Assembly (NCBI RefSeq): GCF_014640335.1
Contig: NZ_BMGT01000001.1
Span: forward strand, 1 to 64,000
Direction of reading: 5' to 3'
DNA length: 64,000 nt
Origin: Edaphobacter dinghuensis
GTDB taxonomy: Bacteria > Acidobacteriota > Terriglobia > Terriglobales > Acidobacteriaceae
Made by a program: the position numbers and the translations under genes. This document shows, piece after piece, positions 33,630 to 43,797 of the stretch. The stretch's first letter is position 1, and each line of letters begins with the position of its first letter. A model generated the notes under the pieces. The model was not told where the DNA came from. It saw only the letters and a program-made list of their open reading frames with translations, and made no database searches.

Positions 33630-35837
33630 CTACTTTTGTGTTCGAGCCCCGCTTCTGCTGTGCTCTACGGTCAGTGGTGGTTCGACTGAGATGCGGTCGG
33701 AAAAATCTTGCCCTGTAATTAGCACCCGATGATTTTGACTATTACCACCTTGTTGCACATTAAGGTTAAGGTCGGGCTTTGGAGATAAGACGGCGGTGAA
33801 CCTCACATCGGCACCTTGTTTGCGCACAAGGACGAACGACACAGGCTTCTTTAGATTGTGACCAGGCGCCTCGCCACGCATCAATTCCTGATTTGTGTCT
33901 GCCGGAATCGTCAGCTCCATCACCGCCGTATTTGAAGGATTGTCCGCGGCTTCGTCTGCGGAGAGATTTCGTGAACGTATGGACGCAACAGGGCTGTTGG
34001 GATTCGATTCCTCGCTCGCTTGTTCATTGGAGTAGTCCACAAAGCGAGCTATTAATGGCCCTCCGTCAACCGATCTCCACACATCCTTTAACAAGCCGTA
34101 TCCGTTTTTCGCGGGCAGGTCGGTCACCTTTTGAGTGAAGGCAGGTTTTGCGATCTCAAGTGTGCCGGCATCGTGATATATCCAGTCGACAGTATGGAAC
34201 GTGGAGGAGTGGACATGATCGGCAATCAGGCAATAGTTCGGCGTGAGCACAATGCTTCTGTCAAAGAACACACCCGGATAGATTGAGCCTGCATCCATCG
34301 TAATTGTGGTCCAATTCGGATTAGTCTTCCAGGAGATAAGTCTCCCCGTAGCGGCAGACTGGCGCTGTTCATCCACGGAGACGGTGTTGTGAGCGATGGT
34401 CATCGAATCCCATAGTTGATGGAGCGGAAGCCCATACAGTTGAGTGCCGGGGTCGATTCCCATGATGTGCCCTTGCGAATAGAGAACAAAGCTCAGCTTG
34501 TCGTAGTGCCCGTGTGGCCCTCCATGTTGTCCGAACTTAACGACCACAGTGAAGTCATTGATCTTATTGCGAAGAGCGGCAAATCCCGCCTTGTCGAAGA
34601 CTTCGCTTTTAAGTGCCAACCGCGGCGGTTTCGGAGGCCTGGCCACTCCGAAGAGAAGAGCTTCACGGCTGGCCCGTCCATACTTCAACATGACGGGCAG
34701 ATAGCGCGGGTTCTTTGAGGCTGTATAGGCTTGTTCGTAGAGATAATCCTGCTCGTAAAGATTTACAGGATTGCTGTCGTTGAAGGCCGGCAAATAACCA
34801 TTGGGAAGGACGATACCCAAGGGCCCATTGAAGAGGGAGAGCAGAGCGGGTTCCTGCACCCACAGGTTAATGCCATGGAGTTTGGCCATCTGTGCAGTGG
34901 CGACCAACGCGCGTAACGCATAGAAGTGATAGCCAAATGTACCCTCGATCCAAAACCCCTGCGTTACGAAATTACGCATCTGAGAGCGAAAACCGATGGG
35001 GCCGTCGATAGCTTCGTGAATTAGTGTCGAGTCCTTCAACGTGAAGCCAACCGCAGCGATGGCGGCGTTAATCCATGACTGAATATTGTCGGTTGGCCCT
35101 TTGTGGGCTTTGCTGACGGTTTGATAGCTTGCCCGCAGAAGGTCGTTTTCGATATGAGCTTTTGCGCTCGCATCGAGCACACCTGCCCCTCTCACTAAAT
35201 CGTAAGTCCACGCAATGTTGATAAGCCAGATGGACTCGTCAAGCGTTTGTGAGTATGCCTTTCCCCCGTTCGCCGTTGGGTTGCCATGATTGTCGTGCAA
35301 GGGCCAGCTCTGGTAGCGATCTGCATAAGCAGTCAGGATCTGCGCTGCCTCCCTCGCATATCGTTCGCGGTTGGTAAACCGATAGGCTAATCCCAAAGTC
35401 AGCGCCGCGCGACCAAGGGCATCGTTACGGAGTTGATATACAACTTGATCGAATGGGTAGCCGGAGTATTCCTTACCAGTGTCAGGACACACATTGTGGT
35501 TGGGAGGGCGAAAGCTTAGAGGTGTCCCTGTATCTGGACAGACATACCAGTGAATCCACTGACCACCTTCAGGCGGAAGTTCGACCGACTGCAGACCGAA
35601 GCGTTTTTCGTACGATTCAGGGAACGCATCCGCTTCGCGAATCAGCTCGTGCAGGCTCTCCCGGGCCCACGGTTCGGTCTTTGCAATCTCTGCGCGGCTG
35701 TGAATGTCCTGAAGTGTAAGAAACAGCGACGGAGCCTGCGCATAGGCTTGCGGCCAAGCGGCCAAAGACAAAACGAATAACACGATATGAAACCCGCACA
35801 TTCGCTGGGTCCTTCGCTGTGAACACTGAAGACTCAT
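33630..35837 (-). CDS. Secreted heparinase II/III- or alginate-lyase-like polysaccharide lyase
   Basis: The 735-residue protein begins with a signal peptide (CGFHIVLFVLSLAAWPQAYA); ATG at 35837 has GAGG 5 nt upstream, and ATG 35801 is an alternative. Residues about 80-390 form the all-alpha toroid of alginate-lyase/heparinase enzymes (NIQSWINAAIAAVGF, FWIEGTFGYHFYAL), and residues about 400-650 the beta-sandwich of heparinase II/III (FGQHGGPHGHYDKLSFVLYS, IAHNTVSVDEQ) with the conserved His and Tyr. Such lyases cleave uronate-containing polysaccharides by beta-elimination in the periplasm. It is followed by downstream uronate catabolism genes in this window. The exact polymer is unknown. Confidence 0.82.
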   Translation of the reverse strand: MSLQCSQRRTQRMCGFHIVLFVLSLAAWPQAYAQAPSLFLTLQDIHSRAEIAKTEPWARESLHELIREADAFPESYEKRFGLQSVELPPEGGQWIHWYVCPDTGTPLSFRPPNHNVCPDTGKEYSGYPFDQVVYQLRNDALGRAALTLGLAYRFTNRERYAREAAQILTAYADRYQSWPLHDNHGNPTANGGKAYSQTLDESIWLINIAWTYDLVRGAGVLDASAKAHIENDLLRASYQTVSKAHKGPTDNIQSWINAAIAAVGFTLKDSTLIHEAIDGPIGFRSQMRNFVTQGFWIEGTFGYHFYALRALVATAQMAKLHGINLWVQEPALLSLFNGPLGIVLPNGYLPAFNDSNPVNLYEQDYLYEQAYTASKNPRYLPVMLKYGRASREALLFGVARPPKPPRLALKSEVFDKAGFAALRNKINDFTVVVKFGQHGGPHGHYDKLSFVLYSQGHIMGIDPGTQLYGLPLHQLWDSMTIAHNTVSVDEQRQSAATGRLISWKTNPNWTTITMDAGSIYPGVFFDRSIVLTPNYCLIADHVHSSTFHTVDWIYHDAGTLEIAKPAFTQKVTDLPAKNGYGLLKDVWRSVDGGPLIARFVDYSNEQASEESNPNSPVASIRSRNLSADEAADNPSNTAVMELTIPADTNQELMRGEAPGHNLKKPVSFVLVRKQGADVRFTAVLSPKPDLNLNVQQGGNSQNHRVLITGQDFSDRISVEPPLTVEHSRSGARTQK

Positions 35838-35951
35838 TCTGGCCTCAAAAAGAGTGTATGTTGAGTGTCGGCCGGATGCCCCGGCCGACACCCATGAAGG
35901 TTATCGAGATAGTGCGCGCTTCCTCTCTGTTCCACTTCGCAAAGTATCTGC

Positions 35952-38900
35952 TTAGAAGTTAAGCTTGAGCGCTACCTGGATATTTCGCGGCAGATTGTAT
36001 TGTGATGTTATTTGGCCGAAGGTTGCAGAATTGAACTGTTGATTGGGTAAACCGAACCAGACCTTGTTCAGGAAGTTGAATGACTCCAGACGAAACTGCA
36101 GCGCGACGGAGTCGTGAATGGGAAACTCCTTGATGACGGAGATGTCATCCTGAAAACCCATCGGTCCGCGCATCTGCCCGGAGGAACGCGGCACATCTCC
36201 TAGCTCGAACGCCTGCGACAGACGGAATGCGGCAGGGTTGAAGTACCCCTGCGTCTGCCCCACGGATGGCCCGCCACCAAGGCGGTGATGAACGTCGCCG
36301 GAGGTAAGCGGATTCACGCCCGTTACGAAGGTTGGACGGCTTCCGGAATACGCGGCACCTCCCGTCTGGGTGATGCCCAGTGCATAGCCGCTCTGGATGA
36401 AGCCGATGAAGTTCAGCTTCCAGCCACCGGCGAACTGATTCGCCCATCCAGGCAGGTTGCCGCCGAAGCGCTGGGCATGACCGAAGGGAAGAGTGTAATT
36501 CACATTGCCGACGATGCGATGCGGTATATCCGTAGGCTGTACAGAGCGCTCCAGACCATATCGGTAGAAGTTCTGCACGCCGGGCTGGCCGTTCGCATTG
36601 AAGCTGCCGGTAGTCACGTCTGTCGTGTTGCCTAGCAGCTTTGACCACGTGTAGCTAACGATCGCAGATAGACCCGACCTCTGCACGGTGAGGAATGCCT
36701 GAAAGGCGTGATAAGTCGACGATGCAATGTCATCCTGAATCACGGACAAAGATCCGTTCGCTAGACCCGTGTTAGGGCCGTACTGCGGAAATGCCGCCAA
36801 TAATTGTTGACGCTGCACCGTGGGCGATGCGAGTGTGCCGCTAACACCCGGCTGACCATAGAACGGATTAGCTACCAAGGCTGTTAGATATGCCGACTGC
36901 ACACTTGCAGGATCGCCCACAGCGCCCCAATAACGTGGCTGCAGGTCGTTGGGACGGTAAGTGATGGGCAGATGTGTTCCTTTGCTGCCTGCATAGTTTA
37001 GGTGAAGCACCATAGCGCTATTGAGTTGCTGCTCTATACCGAAGTTCCACTGTGAGTAGTACGGCTGGGGATTCTTGTACAGAAGGCCCGAGACACTGGA
37101 GCCCGTGCCAACCTGTACGCCTGCGGAAGCACCCGCGGGCAAAAGAACTCCGTTCGGGAGTGGATTATCGATCAGGGTTGTAGGACGCTGCGTGTAGGTG
37201 TATGTCTGCTGCGTGTTCTGCGAAAAGCCCAGCGTGCTGCCACCATAAATTCGCTGTGTAGAAGGTAGATAGAGTAGATCGTATCCGCCACGTACGACCG
37301 TGGAGGAATTTGGCGTCCAGGCGAAGCCTACACGTGGGCCGAATTTGTTGTAATTATTCCAGAAACCGCGTGGGTTGCCGTTGGCGCCCACATACTGCGC
37401 TCCGCCGGTGAACGGCAGCGCTCCGCTGGACAGCGGGTTTTTCGCCTGCAGGTTCAACGCAGCCCAGTTATTGTGGCGGTCAGTGAAGGCCTGGTCTCGA
37501 TCGTAGCGAATGCCAAGGTTCAACGTCAGGTTGTTTCGGATACGCCAATCGTCCTGCACATACAGCGCATGATACCACTGCTGCAGCGCGAGCGTTGCCT
37601 GACGGGTAATCGACGTGCTGGTCGGCACGCCAAGCAGCAACGCCGCGATGGCATCGAACTGTGCGGGATTGCCGGATACGCCGTTCCCTGCATTGGGTCC
37701 GCGCGTCAGAGTGGAGTCGAAGGACAGACTTCCAAGCGGATTGGAGAAACCTTGCTCCATCTCATTGATCAGGCGGCCTTCATAGCCCAGAGTGAGACTG
37801 TGCTTGCCGAGTTGCCACACAAGAATCGGCATCAGCGAATGCGTGTAGTGGCTCCATTGATTGGAGTTGGTAGCGTTGCCTAACTGTTGGAAACCGCTGA
37901 TGCCAACGACCGGAAAGCCTGTGGTCTGCTGCTCCGACTGGAAGTTCGATGAGAAGCCAAACTGCCCCGCATTGACGTTGTAATTGCCGGGCAACTGGAT
38001 ATTGCGCTGCGCGGCGAAACCGTACGTTAACTGCAGCAGAAGATTGGGAGAGATCGTCCAACTATCGCTCGCTGCAAACAAGTATCCAGCAATATTTTGG
38101 TGGATGCTGTTCGTGCCGCTGTAAGCACCGCTCAACAGGTCGTTTTCATTGTGCGCATTGGTGCCGCGTGTGCCACGGAGAAACATGCGATTCGCGCTGG
38201 AAAAATTGTGGTCGATGCGAAAGTTGAACTGGTCATCCTGGTCGCTCGTCGGTTGCGCGAATGTGTAGTTGTTAGTGAGACCTCCCTGATTTGGCAGTGG
38301 GTACAAGGAAAGCAGCTTGACCGCGACAGGGTTCAAAGTGGTAACGCCCTGGCCTACGCCAAAGCAACCATTCACATTGCAGCCGGCAGGTAGAACGGTA
38401 CGGGTGTACAAATTGCCCACCTGCGTTGTGCTGTACGGGTCGTACACCAGATTCGCGCCGTTCTCTGTGAAGATGCCCTGGCGCATCAGAGCCGTCGGCA
38501 CAGTCAGGGTCTGCGCAGCATAGGTCATGTTGCGCTGACCTTCATAAGCAAACGTGAAGAAAGTTTTGTCCGTGCCGTTGTAGATCTTCGGAATAAAGAC
38601 AGGACCGCTAACAAAACCGCCGAACTGGTTATAGCGATGCGGAAAACGGAAATCGTCGCGTGAGGCAATGGGGTAGATTCCAGATCGCTTCTGGAAGAAG
38701 TTGGCAGCATCGAGCTTATCGTTTCTTAGAAAGTCGTACACCGTGCCGTGGAGTTTGTTGGTGCCGCTCTTAGTGACGATGTTGAGAAAGCCACCGCTGG
38801 AACGGCCGAACTGCGCGCCAGGATTCGAAGTGATGACCTTGAACTGATCCACGACCTCGGCAGTGGGCGTCAGGGCCGGTTGGCCCTGGCAGCAGAGTGT

Positions 38901-39521
38901 GATCGAGATGCCATCCAGCAGGATCTCGTTGTTGCCGGAGACACCGCCGTTGGAAGAGAAGTTGTTGGTCGCCGCGGCGACCAGCGCGCCGCGTGTAGTG
39001 CTGACACCGGTGCCGAAGCTACCGCCGGGATTGATACCGGGACTGAGCTGCGCCAGTGCGTACGGGTTGCGCCCGTTCAGCGGAAGTTCGTTCACCTGGC
39101 GCGCTCCCACCATATAGCTCAGTGTGGAGTTATCCGTGTTGAGCTGTTGGCCGGTGGCTGCCTGCACGGTAACCGATTCGGTATTGCTGCCAATCTCGAG
39201 CGCAACATCGAGTTGCGCTGTCTGCCCCACGGACAACGTTACCGTAGACTCCGCCTTCTTGAATCCTGGAAGACTGACGGTCACCTTGTATGTTCCGGTC
39301 TGTAGTGCCGGGTAGGTGTAGACGCCCTCACCGTTGGCCTTGGTCTGCTGAGTAACACCAGTTTCGGTTTTGGTCAGCGTCAGGACAGCGTTTGGCATAA
39401 CCGCGCCTGAGCTGTCTGTAAGACGCCCTGTAATGGAGCCATTCGCCACCTGGGCCAGAGCCGGGACGGAACCTAACGCTAAGCACAGCAGGAGAAGAAT
39501 TCTGGAGACTGCAAGTTTCAT
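35952..39521 (-). CDS. TonB-dependent outer-membrane receptor (Oar/CarboxypepD_reg type)
   Basis: The 1189-residue protein has a signal peptide (KLAVSRILLLLCLALGSVPA), the carboxypeptidase-regulatory-like domain (GSITGRLTDSSGAVMPNAVL), plug region (VNELPLNGRNPYALAQLSPG), and a barrel ending in NLPRNIQVALKLNF with the terminal Phe needed for outer-membrane insertion. It lies just upstream of the heparinase-like lyase on the same strand (114 bp), so it probably imports that enzyme's products. No SusD-like partner is present, as is usual in acidobacteria. Confidence 0.88.
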   Translation of the reverse strand: MKLAVSRILLLLCLALGSVPALAQVANGSITGRLTDSSGAVMPNAVLTLTKTETGVTQQTKANGEGVYTYPALQTGTYKVTVSLPGFKKAESTVTLSVGQTAQLDVALEIGSNTESVTVQAATGQQLNTDNSTLSYMVGARQVNELPLNGRNPYALAQLSPGINPGGSFGTGVSTTRGALVAAATNNFSSNGGVSGNNEILLDGISITLCCQGQPALTPTAEVVDQFKVITSNPGAQFGRSSGGFLNIVTKSGTNKLHGTVYDFLRNDKLDAANFFQKRSGIYPIASRDDFRFPHRYNQFGGFVSGPVFIPKIYNGTDKTFFTFAYEGQRNMTYAAQTLTVPTALMRQGIFTENGANLVYDPYSTTQVGNLYTRTVLPAGCNVNGCFGVGQGVTTLNPVAVKLLSLYPLPNQGGLTNNYTFAQPTSDQDDQFNFRIDHNFSSANRMFLRGTRGTNAHNENDLLSGAYSGTNSIHQNIAGYLFAASDSWTISPNLLLQLTYGFAAQRNIQLPGNYNVNAGQFGFSSNFQSEQQTTGFPVVGISGFQQLGNATNSNQWSHYTHSLMPILVWQLGKHSLTLGYEGRLINEMEQGFSNPLGSLSFDSTLTRGPNAGNGVSGNPAQFDAIAALLLGVPTSTSITRQATLALQQWYHALYVQDDWRIRNNLTLNLGIRYDRDQAFTDRHNNWAALNLQAKNPLSSGALPFTGGAQYVGANGNPRGFWNNYNKFGPRVGFAWTPNSSTVVRGGYDLLYLPSTQRIYGGSTLGFSQNTQQTYTYTQRPTTLIDNPLPNGVLLPAGASAGVQVGTGSSVSGLLYKNPQPYYSQWNFGIEQQLNSAMVLHLNYAGSKGTHLPITYRPNDLQPRYWGAVGDPASVQSAYLTALVANPFYGQPGVSGTLASPTVQRQQLLAAFPQYGPNTGLANGSLSVIQDDIASSTYHAFQAFLTVQRSGLSAIVSYTWSKLLGNTTDVTTGSFNANGQPGVQNFYRYGLERSVQPTDIPHRIVGNVNYTLPFGHAQRFGGNLPGWANQFAGGWKLNFIGFIQSGYALGITQTGGAAYSGSRPTFVTGVNPLTSGDVHHRLGGGPSVGQTQGYFNPAAFRLSQAFELGDVPRSSGQMRGPMGFQDDISVIKEFPIHDSVALQFRLESFNFLNKVWFGLPNQQFNSATFGQITSQYNLPRNIQVALKLNF

Positions 39522-39677
39522 AAGGCCTCATGGAAGGTGAAGAAATCGGCAACCCACTTCAGGGAATGCACAGTTTGTTTTCGGAAGTGAGTTTCTCCAC
39601 CCAGTTCTCCAAGTGTCCAGTTCCAAGCTGTAACGTTACGGTTACGTGTCATAAAAATCAGTGAGTTAGATATCCTC

Positions 39678-41342
39678 CTAGCGTTCAGAACGAATTTTCG
39701 AGGTAGCGTGCTGTGCCTGCTGGTCCAGATGAAGGATCGTTCCATCCTTGCGGAGGATGGCCTGCAGGCGCTCAATCGGCACCTGCTGAACCGGCACTCC
39801 GCCCTCGACCGCCAAGGCCGCAGCGACGCCGGCAGCCTGCCCGATCATCATGTACTGCGGCTCCATACGGAGGGAGGAGTATGCAACGTGCGAGGCGGAG
39901 AGGCACACCGGAACCAGCAAGTTCGTCACCTGCTCCGGCTTTGGCAGGATGGCGCGAAAGCTAATCTCGTAGGGTTGCACCGGCACTTGCACGTCACCCT
40001 CATTGAAGACGGAGCCGTCAGGCATTGCCACTCGCTGTACATTATGTGAGTCGCTGTTATAGCTGCCCATAGCGATGGAGTCCGACTTGGTTCGGTCGGT
40101 CTGAAGGTCCGCCTGGTGCATCACGTAGACCCCAATCATGCGGCGACCCTCCCGGATGTAAAGTTGCCGCGGCCAGCCGTTGGAGTCGGTGAACTCATCC
40201 TTGGCGCGACCCCATTTGTTGGTGTCGTCGCGCAACGACTGGGGTACGGATGGATCGGTCGCAAGGAAGTAGAAGAAGGACTGTGTGTAGAGCATGTGCT
40301 CGTTCCAGATCTTCTGGCGTTCGGCGTAGCTAGCATCAGGGTAGGTCCAGCTCTTGCCGATATAGTCCGTTGAGAAGGGCCCGTTGTTATTGAAGTCGCA
40401 TTTGCGGTGGACAAAGCACACCGGATTGGTCACAGTCCGAAGGACCGGGTCCTTCCCCGTATGCTCTTTGTAAGTTTGTAGATAGCGCTTAAGAAGAGCG
40501 AACTGGGACGGCTCATACCCCGCAGGTCTGGTCCACGGCATGCGATTTACGGGATCGTCCGTGAGGATAAGGCGGAAGTTATACGCCTGCACCTTGCGAT
40601 CTGCGCTTTTGCCCTTTGCGAGCGGTCCGGGATCGATCAGCGGCAGCAGCTTGTGGTGGTCGTCGTACGCACTAATCTTCCAAAGAAACTGGTGTTTGGG
40701 GGTATCAGGCCGCACGCCAGCGAGACTCTCACCGTAAGTATCGCTTCCCTCTCGACCAACCACATAGCTCACATGCGCTTCGGCCATGGCGTCGCCTTCG
40801 TAGCTGCAATCAGCAAATACCTTACCCTGCCATCGCTTGCCGTCTTCGGTGAGAAGTGCAGTCACCTGCTTGCCCTGCATCTCGACACCACCATGTTCCT
40901 TAAGCCGCTCACCCAGGCGCACGTCGACCTTTGCCTTTTTCAGCCAACGATTAAAGATGGCCTCGCCAACCTTCGGTTCGGAGAGCCAGTCCTTAGCATG
41001 GTCCAACTCCTGCTGGCCGTATGTGGCTGCCGCTTCCTTGTAGAACTCGCGCGTATAGCCGCCGATAATGGGAAAGTAGCCGTGATCCGTAGCAGAAAGA
41101 CCACCGGTAACCATGCCGCCGAGATGCTGCGTCGGCTCTAAAAGAATGACGTGCAGACCCTGTCGCGCTGCCGAATATGCCGTCATCACCCCCGACGCTG
41201 TGCCGCCATAGACCACCAAGTCCGCAGTGATGGTGGATGTTCTTGCAGAGGGTATTGCGGCAAAGGTTGAAGCGGTGACAGACAAAAGAACCGAGGAAAC
41301 AAAAGAGCGAACAAAAGGGATCATGGCAACCCATCTTGTCAT
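39678..41342 (-). CDS. Secreted FAD-dependent oxidoreductase (PF12831-like)
   Basis: The 554-residue protein has a signal peptide (FVSSVLLSVTASTFAAIPSA) followed by an FAD-binding Rossmann motif (DLVVYGGTASGVMTAYSAAR, then LEPTQHLGGMVTGGLS). It ends with an FAD-binding segment (MMIGQAAGVAAALAVEGGVP). The family is often annotated as FAD-dependent oxidoreductase or xanthan-lyase-associated protein, and its reaction has not been settled. ATGs at 41342 and 41324 are both possible starts. It is upstream of the TonB receptor on the same strand by 156 bp and is likely part of the same gene set. Confidence 0.8.
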   Translation of the reverse strand: MTRWVAMIPFVRSFVSSVLLSVTASTFAAIPSARTSTITADLVVYGGTASGVMTAYSAARQGLHVILLEPTQHLGGMVTGGLSATDHGYFPIIGGYTREFYKEAAATYGQQELDHAKDWLSEPKVGEAIFNRWLKKAKVDVRLGERLKEHGGVEMQGKQVTALLTEDGKRWQGKVFADCSYEGDAMAEAHVSYVVGREGSDTYGESLAGVRPDTPKHQFLWKISAYDDHHKLLPLIDPGPLAKGKSADRKVQAYNFRLILTDDPVNRMPWTRPAGYEPSQFALLKRYLQTYKEHTGKDPVLRTVTNPVCFVHRKCDFNNNGPFSTDYIGKSWTYPDASYAERQKIWNEHMLYTQSFFYFLATDPSVPQSLRDDTNKWGRAKDEFTDSNGWPRQLYIREGRRMIGVYVMHQADLQTDRTKSDSIAMGSYNSDSHNVQRVAMPDGSVFNEGDVQVPVQPYEISFRAILPKPEQVTNLLVPVCLSASHVAYSSLRMEPQYMMIGQAAGVAAALAVEGGVPVQQVPIERLQAILRKDGTILHLDQQAQHATSKIRSER

Positions 41343-41409
41343 GTCCCAACGCTCGAAAGGTAGTTTCCAGGGGTATGTTACGGACAGTTACATCTGCAGA
41401 ATAAATAAC

Positions 41410-42723
41410 TTACAAGCTATTAGAGGGTGGAGCCTTAGTGTACGGATGTATGGTGACAGGCCAGCTTCGGATGGGCTTATTGCCTTCCATCTCTGTCATA
41501 ACAACCATCTCAAAAAAAGCCGGCGCTCCGTGCGAACGCCATATTTTTTCAACGGCGTTGGATCCTGCGTTCGAAGAAAGGAGCGACACCATGCCACTAG
41601 TGTCACGAGATTCGAGCATCAGAACCTTCAACCCAGGGGCGCGTCCTGGCAGCAACGCAATGATGGATGGTTCCACGTGACGATCAGCAGAACGAGGATT
41701 CCCCTCGATGACACGCCGGTACTCAGCTTCTTCATCTTTTTCAGGATGGCTATTGATAACGCGGTCTTCGCCCGGCACCAGAATAAAATTCATGCTCTCC
41801 ATATACTCACGCATGGGCTGAAGCGTATTGTCTGTGCCAAGCACGATAACGTTCGCCTGCTCCAGGGAGAGCAGCGACGAGTCACGAGTAACTTCAAACG
41901 AGACACGTTTTGCCTGTCCGATACGGTCAAGGTAGCGCGCAATCTGAATCCCCGCCAACGTGTCCCAGGTGACGGTGTACGACTGCTCCAAACCTATCGG
42001 GCCAAGCTTATCTACCAAAGATTTGAACTGCGGATCTTTCGCAACCTCGTCAAAATTGTTCACCTGCGTGGAACGCATCTTCAGCCAGGGATGATCGCGG
42101 AAGTTAAAGAACACAGGTGTCGGCAGCATAATCTTCACTGGAGCATCCCCCTGAAGAAAGCTTTTCCAGAAACTGTTCGGCTGGTCTGGCTGCCGCGTCG
42201 CCGCGATCTTAAGCTGATGATTCTGCAATATGATCACCGACGTCGTTACAACGAGCAGCACTGTCATGAGACCGCATGCTCCTCCGAGTATGGCAATGGC
42301 ATGGCTTCGTAGCCAGCCTTGCCAATCCTGCTGCATAGGCTGATCCGGAATCGATTGCGTCGACTCAGGAGACGCAGGTTCAGGCACACGGACAACCAGT
42401 TGATGCGTTCCCGTGGGGATGAGCAGGAGCTCCGGCTCGCCAGTCTCCGCGTAATAGTCCTTCAGCTTGCGTCGCAGGCGCGAGATGTGGACGCGGATGC
42501 TGGCGTCTGTATTGGGATCAAAGTGGCTGTTGCGGCCAAGCGCCTCGGTTGCGATGGCATATTCACTCAACGGAAGATGGCGATTCTGCCAGAGATATTG
42601 CAAAAGCTTACGTTGGGTCTCCGCTCGGGCAAACTGGGGGCTGGTCAGAACACGTGAGACTCCTTCCTCTACGATAGGGTTGGTTTCATATTCTGTCTCA
42701 GGGGTTACCAGTGCTGCAGCCAT
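41410..42723 (-). CDS. Membrane-anchored winged-helix (CadC/ToxR-like) regulator
   Basis: The protein has about 437 residues from ATG 42723; ATG 42780 would add 19. Residues about 20-120 form an OmpR/PhoB-type winged helix (LSEYAIATEALGRNSHFDPN, TDASIRVHISRLRRKLKDYY). One membrane segment follows near residues 142-168 (AIAILGGACGLMTVLLVVTT), then a large C-terminal domain of about 250 residues with no known ligand motif (ANVIVLGTDNTLQPMREYM resembles a two-subdomain binding fold). Such one-component membrane regulators sense outside signals. It is divergent from the SGNH gene, 120 bp apart. Confidence 0.75.
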   Translation of the reverse strand: MAAALVTPETEYETNPIVEEGVSRVLTSPQFARAETQRKLLQYLWQNRHLPLSEYAIATEALGRNSHFDPNTDASIRVHISRLRRKLKDYYAETGEPELLLIPTGTHQLVVRVPEPASPESTQSIPDQPMQQDWQGWLRSHAIAILGGACGLMTVLLVVTTSVIILQNHQLKIAATRQPDQPNSFWKSFLQGDAPVKIMLPTPVFFNFRDHPWLKMRSTQVNNFDEVAKDPQFKSLVDKLGPIGLEQSYTVTWDTLAGIQIARYLDRIGQAKRVSFEVTRDSSLLSLEQANVIVLGTDNTLQPMREYMESMNFILVPGEDRVINSHPEKDEEAEYRRVIEGNPRSADRHVEPSIIALLPGRAPGLKVLMLESRDTSGMVSLLSSNAGSNAVEKIWRSHGAPAFFEMVVMTEMEGNKPIRSWPVTIHPYTKAPPSNSL

Positions 42724-42843
42724 GCGGGGTATTCTACAGAAGCTAAAACTCGGCTCACAAGGATACGTAGAAAACACCATGAGCAGGACAATATTCTGCC
42801 GAGGCTAGTCATCCCGAAACGCGATGTGATGGTAAGGTACTTG

Positions 42844-43638
42844 ATGGTCTTTCTCGTTACTTTGACGACACAAACGCTCTTCGATCCATTTCACTGCGTA
42901 AATGCACGAAACACCTTATCTAAGCGACGGCATCTCCCAGGCATCACGGGAGCGGTCTGCGCGATCGTCTTCACCCTCTTGATTCCCATACGATCGATTG
43001 CTGCGATGAAAGTAATCAATCGCGGCATTCCGGGGCAGACGACCGCAGAGATTGATGAGCGCACCGAAACGGAGCTTAACAGCTATAGCCCAGATGTGGT
43101 GGTGCTGTTCGCCGGGATGAATGATGCGGTGAACAACAGGAAATTTCTTTCGCCAGCGTCCTCTCACGCTCACCTTGAAAGTGTGATTCGCAAATGCCGG
43201 CAACACGGCTCCCGAGTGGTGCTTGTAACAGTGCATCAGCCGGACACGATTCGGCTGATGCAGAGGCATAAATCCGAAGCCTATGGCGGCCATCCTCCCG
43301 AACAGCGGATTCGAGAACTCAACGCAGAGATTCTCTCTGTCGCTGCACAGAACCATCTTCCAGTCGTCGACTTCGCAAGCCTGCTGAAGGAGCATGGCGG
43401 TGCAACGACGGAATGGAGCACAGACGGAGTCCACCTCACAGCAAAAGGTTATGCGCTGCTGGCGCATGCCGTGTTTGAGCAACTGCGGCGAATGGAAGAT
43501 CTACAGACTGTCCTGTGCCTGGGAGATAGTCTGACTTATGGAATTGGTGTGCGGAAGCTTGAAGCTCCTGAAAACTCTGAAACCTACCCGAGCAAGTTGT
43601 CATCGCTTATTGCAACGACAGGTCGAAGTCGGACTTGA
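42844..43638 (+). CDS. SGNH/GDSL hydrolase with active-site blocks in permuted order
   Basis: The protein has about 264 residues from ATG 42844 (GTG 42826 and ATG 42829 are alternatives). In the frame counted from 42826, Asn block GMND is at 97-100, the Asp-His block TDGVH at 199-203, and the Ser block GDSLTYG only at 233-239, near the C-terminus. Normal SGNH proteins have the Ser block first. The part before residue 61 is a hydrophobic signal-like stretch, and the protein then starts at block II (VINRGIPGQTTAE). Either two tandem domains have been trimmed to one complementary set, or the fold is circularly permuted. Family members remove acetyl or acyl groups from sugars. Confidence 0.65.
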   Translation: MVFLVTLTTQTLFDPFHCVNARNTLSKRRHLPGITGAVCAIVFTLLIPIRSIAAMKVINRGIPGQTTAEIDERTETELNSYSPDVVVLFAGMNDAVNNRKFLSPASSHAHLESVIRKCRQHGSRVVLVTVHQPDTIRLMQRHKSEAYGGHPPEQRIRELNAEILSVAAQNHLPVVDFASLLKEHGGATTEWSTDGVHLTAKGYALLAHAVFEQLRRMEDLQTVLCLGDSLTYGIGVRKLEAPENSETYPSKLSSLIATTGRSRT

Positions 43639-43797
43639 ATACACAATGCAGCAATGCCCTTAACATTATTAAATACTTAGGAACTTAACTTCCGAAAAGT
43701 TGCCGTCTCTGGATTGAGCAACGTGAAGATGGCTTGCGATCATAATCACGAAAATAGTCACCTTAATATGTCACTTCTAGTGAACTGGTACAGCTCG

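Noticed and set aside
41227-42312. Plus-strand frame (361 codons) opposite the membrane-anchored regulator
   Set aside because: It overlaps two minus-strand genes with convincing domains and shows no family signal of its own.
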